DNA of 64,000 bases. Origin: Paralichthys olivaceus (taxonomy: Eukaryota > Chordata > Actinopteri > Pleuronectiformes > Paralichthyidae). The notes beneath the pieces were generated by a model, which worked only from the letters and a program-made list of their open reading frames with translations, had not been told where the DNA came from and ran no database searches. This document shows positions 24,711 to 54,159 of the stretch, piece after piece (position 1 is the stretch's first letter; each line of letters starts with the position of its first letter). The stretch covers positions 11,500,986-11,564,985 of the forward strand of contig NC_091116.1 in NCBI RefSeq assembly GCF_024713975.1, given 5' to 3'. Both the position numbers and the translations under genes were made by a program.

Positions 24711-26369
24711 CCCATATAAGAGTTTCCCTGTCATCTTATCTGCTGCTCTCATTTTTTCTTCCACCCCTTTCAGTCTTGCATGAACTATTACCCCAACCAT
24801 ATCCTTGCCCCCCCCCCCCTTCATGTCCCTCTTTCTCTCCGCATCTTTCGCTTCCTTCCTCCAACCGCCCCCCCCCCTCCATTCTCTCCCCAGCAGGCTG
24901 CAGATGGTGCTTAACGGACACATAACTGACTATAACTGCCTCGTGAATAATTCCACAGGCAAAAGGTGAGCTATAGGACAACTCTATAGAGTGGGCACAC
25001 ACACACACACACACACATATATATGGAAGCTACGATAAACGAGGGGGTTAGTTGAACGGACGTGTTTTATATTTAGTTAAAAAAGATCACTTTGAGAAAA
25101 GCCGTGTTTTATGTACTTGGATTTAATATTGGAAAATGATAAAACATGGAATCTTAAAATCAAATCAAATTAAATTAGACATATCTATCGAGACAACCCA
25201 TCAAAGAGCCTTGGTCGAAAGCGTAGGTGCAGGCATGAGGATGTACAGCCGAGCCGTGTAGCCATGCATGCTGTGTGGGCTCCATTAGCATGCACACAGG
25301 CCCACACACTGGTCAACGCTTTAAGGCTCATGTGGTTTGATTTATTAAATGGGAGATATTGAGGTTTTTCAGAAAGGTGGGTGTTCATCTCAAGGTCGTC
25401 CTGGTTATTGTAATTTAATCTGTGGTGAGAATATCCATGGATCAGCAGTTTGGGATGTATCTGATTTATAGCCATCGTCTTTCTTCTATCTAACAGAGGA
25501 TCCTAAGGGACGGGAGGAGGAAAAGTAGTTTGCTAATATTTTACCTGAAGTGAAGTCGTAATGGAGACCTCCTAACCATTAGTTGTACTTATTGCTGCTC
25601 ATACATCTTTTACCTGCTGAGTGTGTCAAAGCCATTACAACTTATAGATTTAACTAATTAAGTATACACCACTTCTAAACACAGATTAACTACAAAGGGG
25701 CTGTACTTCCACAGCGATGTGTGAATGTGCACCGTATCAAAGCCATCCCGCTAAATTCCCTTTGTTCTCCACAAGATATGAAACCCATCTTTGCATTAGT
25801 AGAGAAACAGCTTTTTAGAACTGCTCATGAGAAGCAATAACAAAACTAATGAGCCGTCTTCCAGGAAGAAAAGGACAAACGGTAAAAACCCATCACCAAC
25901 ACCATCAATGTGACAATGTGGTATTTTCAATAAAATGCGTGTTTTCAAAATCTAAAACGGTATTCCTTAAACTGCAGGTGACATTGTCAAATTCATTGTT
26001 TTAAAAAAAAGCTACTGCTGCTGAAATTGAAACATCAAAACATTTAAGACAGGAAACCTTAAGCTGTATGGGGGAGGGGGCTGCAGAGGGGGCTGAGTTA
26101 GCGAGGGAGGAAAGTCGAAAGTCGCGGGACATGAAGTTCTGCTGCCGTTCACTGGCAGAGCAAAGCACAGAGGAGCGAGGAGGAGTCATGAGGAGTTTTC
26201 CCTCTCAGCACACGACCACTGCACGTATGCACTGTACGGCAACATGTAGTCAGCTGCGGTTGTTATTCAATAATAAGGAAATCCAATGTAACAAGGCAGA
26301 AATCAAAAGGAAGTAAACAAACACACCCCTGGACGCGCTGATGAAGCAGAAGCCCACAGCTCGCCCAGC

Positions 26370-26444
26370 TCAGTGACTTCAGGGAGGATGACATCATTCA
26401 CCTGAGGCTCTGTGGTGAAGAGAGCCCTGAAAAACTTCCAGATC
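26370..26444 (-). pseudogene. candidate CFAP47 C-terminal exon C
   Basis: After an acceptor (TTTTCTGCAG) at 26445 the minus strand reads IWKFFRALFTTEPQVNDVI. This resembles the WKFP...ATEP.VDDVI segment I remember near the C-terminus of vertebrate CFAP47. The incoming phase (two bases carried) fits exon B at 28442-28589. The 3' boundary is unclear: a donor follows the codons for TEPQ (GTGAAT), but the family match continues a few residues past it. It may be a live terminal exon of cfap47 or a relic. Confidence 0.5.
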
Positions 26445-28441
26445 CTGCAGAAAACACTCGGAGCCCCTGGATACACAAACACATTAAAGCATTAATGTGA
26501 ATGCTTCACAGGGTGTTTCCTCATTCTAAATGAAAGCCCTTCTGTTGCCCCTCTGCTGAGTACTAGAGCAAATGCTTGAAGTTATTGGGAGATGTTTTTT
26601 TAAGACATCAATAAGCAGAATGAAAATGGATGAATGATATCAACATTACTGAAGCATAAGCTACTGTCCTTCAGACCTTAACATATCTGTCAAAGCCTTG
26701 TAAAGTCAATGCTCCCACTCTTTGTCTGGACCGAAGCGGTGGACCGACCGACAGAAACGAACAAACTCAGAGTCCTTCCCTCATTTGGACCCTCGGCTAA
26801 CAAACACTAAGTACAGTAAGGATATTTAATATGTAATAAGGTTTATATTGCAGGCAGTGAGTACAGCCAACGATTTTACAGATTAACTTCATCCACAGAC
26901 GAGGAACTAATCAGTGAAGTGAGCTGCTGAGGGCTTCAAGCTGGAATAGAAACCTGTGTACTGTTGGCCCTCCCTCACACGCAGATGAATACCTTTGATT
27001 TAGAGTCTGCTTTCCACCCGTCTGTTTTCTTCAAGTCATTATTCCACTCAAACATATCTACTATCTAATCTGTCTTGAAAAGTGTAATTTGAGAGTTCCT
27101 ATTTATCCCACAAAATATGATTCACTAAACCTGTCTTTAATATTCCCGCTTTCGGCTCATGATACTTGGCTTCCTCATCTCGCTACCCTCATGGCAGAGA
27201 AATCACATGGATAATGGAGGAGCCTATTAGCAGCACCACACCCCCCCGTCATTTCCTCGCGGAGAAGTCATTAGCTCTCGGAGGTATTGATTCTACCAGG
27301 GCACGCCTCATTAATGGACTCCACAGATGAAGACGGCTGATAAATGATTGCACTCTTCATTCAGAGGGATGCCACATGCAAAGTACAATACAAAGGCCAG
27401 CAGAGAAAAGGTGAATTGTAACTTTAAACAGCAAGGTCATACATTTCCATTATTTCGAGAAGTACAATGGGTTATTTGTAACTAATAAATATGGTATTGA
27501 CGGATAAAACAATTATATAAAAGAATCCCTAAAACAAGCATCACATGTGTTTTCAGGTCACACCAAGGTTAATGGAGAGTCTAAGGGGATCTGACCTCAC
27601 ACTGTCGTGTTAAAGCAGCGATGAACAGAACTAACGAGTCCTCTTCACCTGAGAGCGAGCGCAGCAACCTCCAACTACAAACATTACGACTCAGCACATG
27701 GAGGCGTTTGTAATCAATGAATGCAGAGGCCACACCCACCATTGTGAGAGTGAGAGAGGGAGGAACACAAGAGATAAATGAATGCAGTGTTTGTGCAGCT
27801 CAGTCTGGGCTTCACAGAGCACACAGACCAACAATCACATTTCTTTGGATGCCAGCTTTGCTGCTGTGTATATTTTTATCACTGTGTGTCTGTGTGTGTT
27901 TTGTCATTCTGTCTTATTATTAGCATATTTATGTTTTCTTCTCTCACACAGAGGAGGTGTGCATATTTGCATCTTTGTGCTGCTTTCTTTTGTGTGTGTG
28001 TGCTTTTTAACTTCTGAGGCACAAGTGTGCTAGGCTGCATAATACTCTCACAGTGTTTAGTTCTCTCTCATAGTAAGTTTTTTGTGTGTGTCTATCGCTG
28101 CCTCAGAATGTGAGTGTGTGTGAAAGGATTTGGGGGTTTTAATGTGGCGTATGTATAACTGTGTCTCGTCTCTCAAAATGTGATTGTTTGCTTCTTGCAT
28201 TTTTTAATGGACATTTGTCCAAGTTGTTTGCTTGAAGAGGTAAAACTGACTGAGTACAGAGAACATCACAATTTAATTAAAAGTTACTGAATCTCTGCAG
28301 CAAAAGACAGTTTCCTCCTCGTAAATAAATATTTTTACATTCAGGTAAAAAGTTAGTGTGTTTTTCATTTTCCTCCATATTTAACTCTGTGTCTGGTGTT
28401 TTCTGTGTGAGTGTGTGTGTGTGTGTGTGTGGTACAGCAAC

Positions 28442-28589
28442 CTGCATGGACTGACTAGATGAAGGATGAGCGTTACGTTACCGGTCTCAGGGCCCCTCCT
28501 CGCTGCTTCGATGGATGCAGCAAGACATTCCTCCCCCTCAGAGCGCACTGCTCCACTGTTTGAACGCACCTCACAAAGGAAGTCTTCCA
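28442..28589 (-). pseudogene. candidate CFAP47 C-terminal exon B
   Basis: Acceptor GGGTGACAG, then 148 bp open, then donor CAG|GTTGCT. The peptide runs from EDFLCEVRSNSGAV to GPETGNVTLILHLVSP. It resembles the acidic EDF.YEV... and TG.VTL.FHL segments I recall following the last ASH-type domain of CFAP47. Phase 1 in and phase 2 out fit candidate exon A upstream and exon C downstream. It lies past the stop codon of the reconstructed cfap47 frame, on the same strand. Confidence 0.55.
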
Positions 28590-29568
28590 CTGTCACCCAG
28601 CAGAGAGGAAAGAGGACGGAAGGTGATTGTGCAGGTGAAGGGGCTGGGAGAGCACCTGCACCTGCACCACAGAGGATCAGTCAGCACAGGTGAGATCTGT
28701 TAGCTGACTGAGCCTCATGCTTGAAAAGGCAGCAGCAGAGCTGCCTCAGAGACACACTGGGGAAGAGACTGGGCGAAGCTAAAGGTCCAGCAGAAAGTGC
28801 TGGACCCTTTAAGTTAAGTGTTTTGTCAGTTCTGTTTGTATGAAATAAAAAGATGTTGCTGAGCACCCAATGGTTGGACTGGTTCGTCTCTGGCTGTCGT
28901 GGTGGGAACCCTGTGGCACGGTCTACTGCCACAGTGTTTACAGCAAAAAAAGATCTAATTGTGCTTCTGTACCTGAGCAGCTAACGGGAGAAATTCAAAT
29001 ATCTGCAATGTATTTATTTATGTTATGTGTTATAACCCTGGAATGCTTGTCCAGCTGGTTACTACAAATTTAGAACTAATTTCAACTCACAGCAGAGTGT
29101 ACTGGGTAAAACATTTACTCGATGAAAAGAAAACCAACGGGTGTTCAAAATGAATTCAATCTGATGTTGATCTGATGCAGCATGCTGTGATTGGCCCGCT
29201 GTCTTGATTTGATGCTCTGCCATGTGCTCATCAGTCAATTACCTGCTGAACTTAATCACACAGATCCTGACTCATTTAATCTCAAATCAATGTTGTAACT
29301 GGACGAAAGTTTCGTTCAAACTGTGATGAACTGATAAATGTAATAATATTTTGCTGTAAAGTGTCAAAGTATTCATCTGATTTTGAAACGATGAGAAAAA
29401 TACAACTTTTTACATTTATTAACCAACTCCAACCTTCAATTGTGACCCTCGTATTATTTGATCATTATAACAAAGTTTAAAAATCATCTCAGTTTTTACT
29501 TGGACACTACAAAAAGTATAAATCACAAAGTGGCTCACACTCTCCCGTCCTCTCCAGTGTTGATTCAC

Positions 29569-29715
29569 CACCAAGCAGTACATCCACCTTCCTCTCCAGC
29601 TGGCAGCCTGCCTCACACCAGACCACGCCAAGTGGCGAGCTTTCAACAGGCACTTCCATGGGAATCCCACAGAGAGGACAAATCCAGCAGATGGTTGACA
29701 AATTCCTGCTCAGAC
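29569..29715 (-). pseudogene. candidate CFAP47 C-terminal exon A
   Basis: Acceptor ATGTTTCAG and donor GTGAATC bound 147 open bases. The peptide contains WICPLCGIPMEVP and then CQLERKVDVLLG, much like the W.YP..GIP....C.AR...E..VEVLL.G element I recall late in CFAP47. Joining to exon B at phase 1 gives an uninterrupted frame. It lies about 2.1 kb downstream of the last exon of the reconstructed cfap47. Whether it is spliced to that gene is unknown. Confidence 0.55.
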
Positions 29716-30146
29716 CTGAAACATTAGAGATGTGCACTTTTTGTTACACTTGTGTGTCCAGGATAAGCAGAGAAACAGAACTAGATTAGAAAAATATGTC
29801 AAGCACAAGTATGTGCAAGGAAAGCATAGCTAGCAAGCAAATTGATTTGGCTTTTCCTTCTGACAGAGCTTTGGCCCATAGATTATTTTAGCTGAGAATA
29901 AAATGGGTTGAATATCCAACAGCATTTTTTGTCTATTAGTCACATTTTGATCAAATATTTATAGCGATAAAAATGAAGAATTCTTTATTACAGTATTTTA
30001 CAGTGGTTTGGCCTCATTTCTCTTTTGAAGTAACTGGCAGTTGTGTTGCAACGCAGTGTATCAGGGGGATATGATGTAAAATATGGAGATGCTTGCTTTG
30101 ATTCTGTCATCTGTATGTTTAGTAGTACACATTGAATTCTTTGTTG

Positions 30147-30147
<1 letters not shown>

Positions 30148-30181
<34 letters not shown>
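30148..30181. repeat. (TG)n microsatellite
   Basis: A TG array of about 34 bp in the interval between the cfap47 stop codon and candidate exon A. Confidence 0.9.
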
Positions 30182-30183
<2 letters not shown>

Positions 30184-31170
30184 AACAACATTGAGGTTCC
30201 AAGGTAAGAATTCAATCAGGCACTTTGGCTTCTGGCACATTGAAACTCAAGATTGTGTAAAAACTAGGCCAATGGCGTTGGAAGATCCAGTAATGATAAT
30301 GGATTACGCTGCCCAGGCCAGCAGGAGTTTCCTCCAAGCTGCGACGGCCAGTGTGGATGGGACATATGAATGCTCCTTCCACAGGACAGGATATGATATA
30401 GGTCTATTTAGACTGTTGCCGTAGATTGCAAACCCTATGTATAATCAGAATATCTGTTTCCTCATTCTAAATGAAAGTCAGAATATCTTTTACTCTTAAC
30501 TTCTCTACTGTGAGCTGAACAAGCTGTTCTTTATTTTCTTTAGTGACAGGCTACACAGAAACCCTCCTGGATGTAGGAATAACCAATGTGCTTCCATGAA
30601 TGCCTAGAGACTTGTCAGAGCCGAGGCACAGACCAACAGTACATAAATCCTTTAATGCTGACAGGAGGATGCATGCGTACACACCTTGTGCTGTCTGTGC
30701 TGAAGTTAGTGTTATTGCCTGAGCTGCTGAGGGGCTTCATGGAGATGCAGAGCCAGACGTGTTGTTACTCTGTAGGGCACAAACACTACAGGCACATCAG
30801 AACTGGTCCCCTCAGTGAGTTGTTTACCTGCAGCCAAAATGGACAACAAATCCACAGTCACGTATAAATCTATCTGAAAGTTTTACACCCAGCAACCAAG
30901 TTAGATAAACAGCAATTCTCATATGGACACAAACAATTTTGATGCTCATTTCAAGTGAACTAATAGAAACACTTGTGAAACCTGAATAAAAACTAAATGT
31001 GGTCTCAGGTTGAATTATGTACAAACTGATAAAAGCCTAAACACTCCACATTCTCACTGCCACTTGTTTCTTCCAATCAAACCGCACAGTTCAGTGTTCA
31101 CTCCCATCACAACACATCAGAGTGGTTTTATATGAAATCCAATTCAAACAGAGGAAGTGATCAAACACAC

Positions 31171-31506
31171 ACTCACTGAGATGGTGTGGATAAACAACAT
31201 GAGGTTTCTCTCTCTCTGTTGACCGTGTCTCATTTTCGATGCCAGAGGATGAAGAGCTGAAACTCCTCCATTTTCTCTTTTCTTCTTCTCCTCTCTGTCT
31301 CTGTAGAGTTCAGTCGGTGCAGCTTCCTGTTTATCTCACCTGTGTTTCCTGTTGTTTCTTCTTCTCGCGTCACTCAATGGGAAGTTGCGAGGAGGAGAGA
31401 GTTGAAGCGGTGACAGCGCTAACAGGGTCAGTGGCCGGGGGGCGCATTGCATCCACAGTGGTTTCGCACTACCATAGAGAATGACCGGAAACGATTCAGA
31501 GCCAAT
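31171..31506 (+). repeat. duplicated ~336-bp element, copy 1
   Basis: From ACTCACTGAGATGGTGTGG to GATTCAGAGCCAAT this segment is nearly identical to 53287-53608 on the same strand. Visible differences are a few substitutions, a short indel in the TTTTCT run, a changed patch near ACTCAATGGGAAG versus ACTCAATTGTAAATAA, and 16 extra bases here (AGTGGTTTCGCACTAC). This copy continues into a tRNA-Gly-like 3' half. I do not recognise a transposon family. Confidence 0.9.
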
Positions 31507-31551
31507 TAGAGGTGTTAGCGGGAGGCCCGGGTTCGATTCCCCGCCAATGCA
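31444..31551 (+). pseudogene. tRNA-Gly(GCC)-like remnant
   Basis: Positions 31518-31551 (GCGGGAGGCCCGGGTTCGATTCCCCGCCAATGCA) match the 3' half of a tRNA-Gly(GCC), including the T-arm and acceptor strand, with about one change. GCATTG at 31444-31449 could pair with the acceptor end. The middle is replaced by about 40 unrelated bases and there is no anticodon arm, so it cannot fold as a tRNA. Confidence 0.7.
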
Positions 31552-31792
31552 ACGATCTTTTTCAATTTTCTTTTTGTAACCCATCTGTGACATCATGAGG
31601 AAAACAAGACACTCACTCTTTCTGTAACACTTCTATTAACATGGAAGAAATACATTCATTTAAAATCAAATGCATTTAGGTGACCTCTTAACAGGCACCA
31701 CACACACAGACTGAGTCATACATGAGACTTGGATTCTGTGTCAGTGACCATAAACTCAGGCAACAAGAAGCAATCCATCATTTTTTCACAGG

Positions 31793-31798
31793 TTTATT
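31793..31798 (-). terminator. AATAAA poly(A) signal behind cfap47 stop
   Basis: The minus strand carries ATTAATAAACC 12-17 bases past the TGA at 31810-31812. It would serve a transcript ending in exon 50. It could also be a chance hexamer in an intron if the gene continues to exon A. Confidence 0.45.
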
Positions 31799-31809
31799 AA
31801 TCTCCGATA

Positions 31810-50866
<19,057 letters not shown>

Positions 50867-50999
50867 GATACGAGTCGACACCTAAGATCCACCTGGACAC
50901 GTGAAATGTCAGTAAACTAATGTTTCCTGCCGGTGAAGTGAACATGGAGTCGTTTTCCTCCACATACCGATGCTCAGCTTTCTTGTTGCTGCACAGGTG

Positions 51000-51012
51000 G
51001 TTTCCAGGCAAC
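51000..51012. promoter_or_regulatory. X-box-like RFX site upstream of cfap47
   Basis: GTTTCCAGGCAAC is two inverted half-sites (GTTTCC and GGCAAC) one base apart. It fits the RFX-type X-box pattern GTNRCC-N(0-3)-RGYAAC with one mismatch. It lies 134 bp before the cfap47 ATG, where X-boxes of motile-cilium genes are usually found. RFX binding is inferred. Confidence 0.55.
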
Positions 51013-51545
51013 GGCTGCTCTGCTTGTTTTACAACCCTGCGCAGTCCAGGTGGACGGAGCACGTGACACCGCTGCACACTACATCATGGTTTCTACTTTA
51101 TTTAAGAAGGATCTGATGTTGTGACCAGCATCCAGACAACACAGTTTATCACTATTAATAATTATTATTCATGGTGCAAAGTGTTTTGTCTGCAAACAAG
51201 CCATTTTTCAGCTTATCCCCTCTTCTTCTTCAGGGCTTCAGCTGTGGAAAACCATCATCCCCTACATGGATAATCAATAATACATGGTAATAATTCATTT
51301 TCTTATAATAAAGAAAATACATGTAAATAGAGTTATAAGGATTTATTCCAATGTATATAAAATGATACATTTCAGGATTAAAGCTCAAAAACAAAATCAG
51401 AGTGATTTATTAAACAAGAAAAAGGTTAAGTACACAGTATGTTGCAAAATATAAGTCATACCAACATCTTGTATATGAACATAAACTTTGAATTACACAA
51501 ATTATTCATTTTTTAAACAAAAATCTACAGTAATTTGAAAGTATT

Positions 51546-52689
51546 TCACAAAGCAGCAGCAGGGCTCTCCCATATTTCATCATCATACACATTCGCAGCA
51601 GATGTGATTTTATCTGTGGTTTTCAAACGGAGGCTGTGGCCGTTGCTGATGTCATTAAGGATTAAACCTCCTCCGACCTGCTCACCATTTGCGGCCGAGT
51701 CCACACGAGGATCATCTGATTGTTCTGAGAAAACCCGGTCAGTGAGTAAACCCTGGTCCTGACCATTCTGTGGCAAATACGGATCGCCAGATTTATTTGT
51801 TTCTAAACCCTCCTGATGGCCAAGGTCAGAGATTCTCTCCCCACCGGTCAGAGAGGGAGACTGGGACACGGCCCGGACTTCATCTGATGCCTTGTAGTGC
51901 CTCCCTTCACGCTCTCCAGCTGCTGTGGCTTGGATCCCTTCCCCGAGCTGAGTTCTGCTCTCAAGGCCGAAGAAGTGGTTGCGGACAACGTAGCGCACAC
52001 ACTGCAGGAGGACATTCCTCTCATGGCAGATATCTGGGGCGAGTAACTAAACAGAGTGTGATAAACAGAGAAGCTTATGGAGGCTCAGAGGAGCCATATT
52101 CAAGAATACATTTTATTTTGTCAATGTTAAATCGGGGGAAATATACTTGTATGATCTCAGATTGCATCCTTACCATCTCAAGCAGAGTAGAACGATGCTT
52201 CTGCAGCGCATCATGGTGTCTACCACCCCTTCCTCCTCTACCACCCCTTCCCCTTCCTCCTCTGCCCCCTCTTCCTCCCCTTCCTCTCTGGAGCCATCTC
52301 TAGAACACCTCCTGTCTCCTCCCGTGCCACCATCACCTTTTTCTTCTTTTCAATATTATGGAGGGTTGGATAGTTTCTGGAAATATTAATGTAGATGATG
52401 TTCAAATGTATTTATATCACAAGTATCCTGGATACTCATATATGAAGTCAATCATTCTTACTTGCGTCTCTCCTCTCTCCATTTTGTAATCTCCTCTGCT
52501 GTGTCCAGCTTAATTCTCTTTGTTCCTGGTGCATGGCTCTGTAGTCACAATATGAAACATGGATATTAGCAATAGACAACAGTTTTAGATTGAGATGCAG
52601 CATCAACACAATGTTGTTTCACTTACATTTTTCCAGTGGATGCTGACAATTTTCTCATGAGCTGTAAAGCTGCAGTCCGTCACCGAACA
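51546..52689 (-). pseudogene. nufip1: nufip1 3' fragment with frameshift
   Basis: Four exons are readable: 52627-52689 (CSVTDCSFTAHEKIVSIHWK, half of the C2H2-like zinc finger), 52462-52538 (SHAPGTKRIKLDTAEEI), 52174-52376 (NYPTLHNIEKKKK, then an Arg/Gly-rich run and HHDALQKHRSTLLEM) and 51546-52046 (LLAPDICHERNVLLQCVRYV to the stop). NUFIP1 is a nuclear RNA-binding partner of FMR1 and a snoRNP-assembly factor. All splice sites look good. The third exon is 203 bases where neighbouring phases need 202 or 205, so the frame shifts between TGGVLE and the RGG run. No exon for the first half of the zinc finger is found upstream. A poly(A) signal is at 51406-51411. This is a partial duplicate or decayed copy, or an assembly error. 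Confidence 0.8.
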
Positions 52690-52749
52690 CTAAATGGGAC
52701 ATAAGAAAATATCCGCAGGGGATACCTCAGCTGCATTTACAAGACATTT

Positions 52750-53128
52750 CTAGGACCCTGGGTTTTTGTGAGACAGAGTTGGCATCGCGCCCTGCATCCT
52801 CACCGCCAGGCGGAACAGGGGAGGCCATTCTGGGGACTCATCTTCCATCATGTCGACCCAGCTCTTAGTCGCTGGCGGCTGATGGCTGCTGTCTGTGGGG
52901 TGGCTCCTGTCAGACATGGGTCCTGGTTGTTAGCCACCGCCACTCTCAGCCTTCCTTCCGGGGGTCGGCCAGCGATGCTTGGGCGTGTTTAGCGCTCATG
53001 CAAGCAATGCACATGGGATGAGGGTCCCGGCCCGAGGTGGACGCTCCGCATGACGCGGGGCGCGGGCGGGATGCAGCCTCTTTCCTCTTCGGGTCCGACC
53101 CTTCGGCGGGGGTCGCGGCCGAAGACAT
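52750..53128 (-). mobile_element. DIRS-like gag fragment
   Basis: The ATG at 53128 opens MSSAATPAEGSDPKRKEAAS and continues with GRDPHPMCIACMSAKHAQAS. This resembles the gag-like first ORF of fish DIRS-type (tyrosine-recombinase) retroelements. A frame break follows at about 52946. The text then continues as RLRVAVANNQDPCLTGAT and, in a further frame, ATKSWVDMMEDESPEWPPLF. No recombinase, reverse transcriptase or terminal repeats are nearby. The family call is from memory. Confidence 0.5.
52804..52917 (-). other. possible chimeric first exon for the nufip1 fragment
   Basis: Within the DIRS-like fragment, an ATG at 52917 opens 38 codons (MSDRSHPTDSSHQPPATKSW at the start) ending at LFRLA|GTGAGG. 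Its phase-0 donor would join in frame to the phase-0 acceptor of the nufip1 zinc-finger exon 115 bp away. This is a sequence coincidence worth testing. No transcript evidence is available. Confidence 0.25.
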
Positions 53129-53286
53129 GGTGCCTAGAAAGGGAGATGTTGGTTTGAATACAGCCGTGACGCGTTAGCCCGTCGGTCATTAGTGTTAGCA
53201 CCTGGGGCTTAGCCCAAGCTAAACCGTGAAACAACAGCAGTGCTAGCAAACAACTGGCGAAGTTAAAAGAACTAATTCAAACCCAG

Positions 53287-53608
53287 ACTCACTGAGATGG
53301 TGTGGATAAACAACATGAGGTTTCTCTCTCTCTGTTGACCGTGTCTCATTTTCGATGCCAGAGGATGAAGAGCTGAAACTCCTCCATGTTTTCTCTTTTC
53401 TTCTTCTCCTCTCTGTCTCTGTAGAGTTCAGTCGGTGCAGCTTCCTGTTTATCTCACCTGTGTTTCCTGTTGTTTCTTCTTCTCGCGTCACTCAATTGTA
53501 AATAACGAGGAGGAGAGAGTTGAAGCGGTGACAGCGCTAACAGGGTCAGTGGCCGGGGGGCGCATTGCATCCACCATAGAGAATGACCGGAAACGATTCA
53601 GAGCCAAT
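53287..53608 (+). repeat. duplicated ~336-bp element, copy 2
   Basis: Near-identical to 31171-31506 in the same orientation. This copy lacks the 16 extra bases and the tRNA-Gly half. Instead it runs directly into a copy of cfap47 intron 9/exon 9. The two copies thus bracket cfap47 at a distance of 22 kb. Confidence 0.9.
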
Positions 53609-53623
53609 GAGAGAAGATGTGAA

Positions 53624-53762
53624 CAGAAAGAAACCAGCGTCACATCCATTGCTCTGCTTTCATCTAGAAATGAATAATCGGATGAATCACTATCATTGCC
53701 CAGGGCCTATGGTGCCCCTGAGAGGTCCAGCGGGGAAATGTGTTGCTTGCAGAAGTGGAAAT
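53624..53762 (-). pseudogene. duplicated fragment of cfap47 exon 9 and intron 9
   Basis: Matches 47692-47839 on the same strand, covering about 70 bases of intron 9 and the last ~75 bases of exon 9, with scattered substitutions. Nine bases (CCTACCTGG on the plus strand) are missing exactly across the exon-intron junction, which removes the splice donor. Small indels also break the reading frame. It cannot act as an exon. Confidence 0.85.
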
Positions 53763-53769
53763 GTTTGTA

Positions 53770-54159
53770 TAGTTTGGTTTCATGAAGCTTTAGATTCAGT
53801 TTATATTTAAAATGTGAGAAAAACGTCGGTCCTGCGTTTCTCCATTTTCACCACGAGATGGCGCTTTGGAGTCTTTTTGATGTAAAACAGCACAATGCAT
53901 CGTATTTATAGTTTTATCTTATTTTATCTTATCTCGCATTTCTTATCCACTTATCTGTGGATCCACTTTATGAGTAAGCGTCCCTAGTATTTTATCCTTG
54001 TTGTGTAGTTTTGTTTCATGAAGCTTTAGATTCATTTACATTTAAAATCTGAGAAATATGTCAGTCCTGCGTTTCTTCCTTTTCACCACGAGATGGTGCT
54101 TTAGAGTCTTTTTCTGATGCTGCACAAACAAAACATCATAATGCATCAAATTTCTATAA
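53770..54159 (+). repeat. pair of ~145-bp direct repeats
   Basis: 53770-53910 and 54006-54159 share TTTCATGAAGCTTTAGATTC, GTCCTGCGTTTCT, TTTTCACCACGAGATGG, GAGTCTTTTT and AATGCATC in the same order, separated by about 95 bp. They are diverged copies of one unit lying between the exon 9 copy and dpp4. The unit itself is unrecognised. Confidence 0.8.

Noticed and set aside
31336..31596. 86-codon minus frame over the duplicated element
   Set aside because: Its counterpart in the second copy is not preserved as a frame. The region is a repeat fused to a tRNA piece.
51770..52303. 177-codon plus frame opposite nufip1
   Set aside because: Antisense shadow of the nufip1 last exon and of its Arg/Gly-coding repeat (read as Pro/Leu/Ser).
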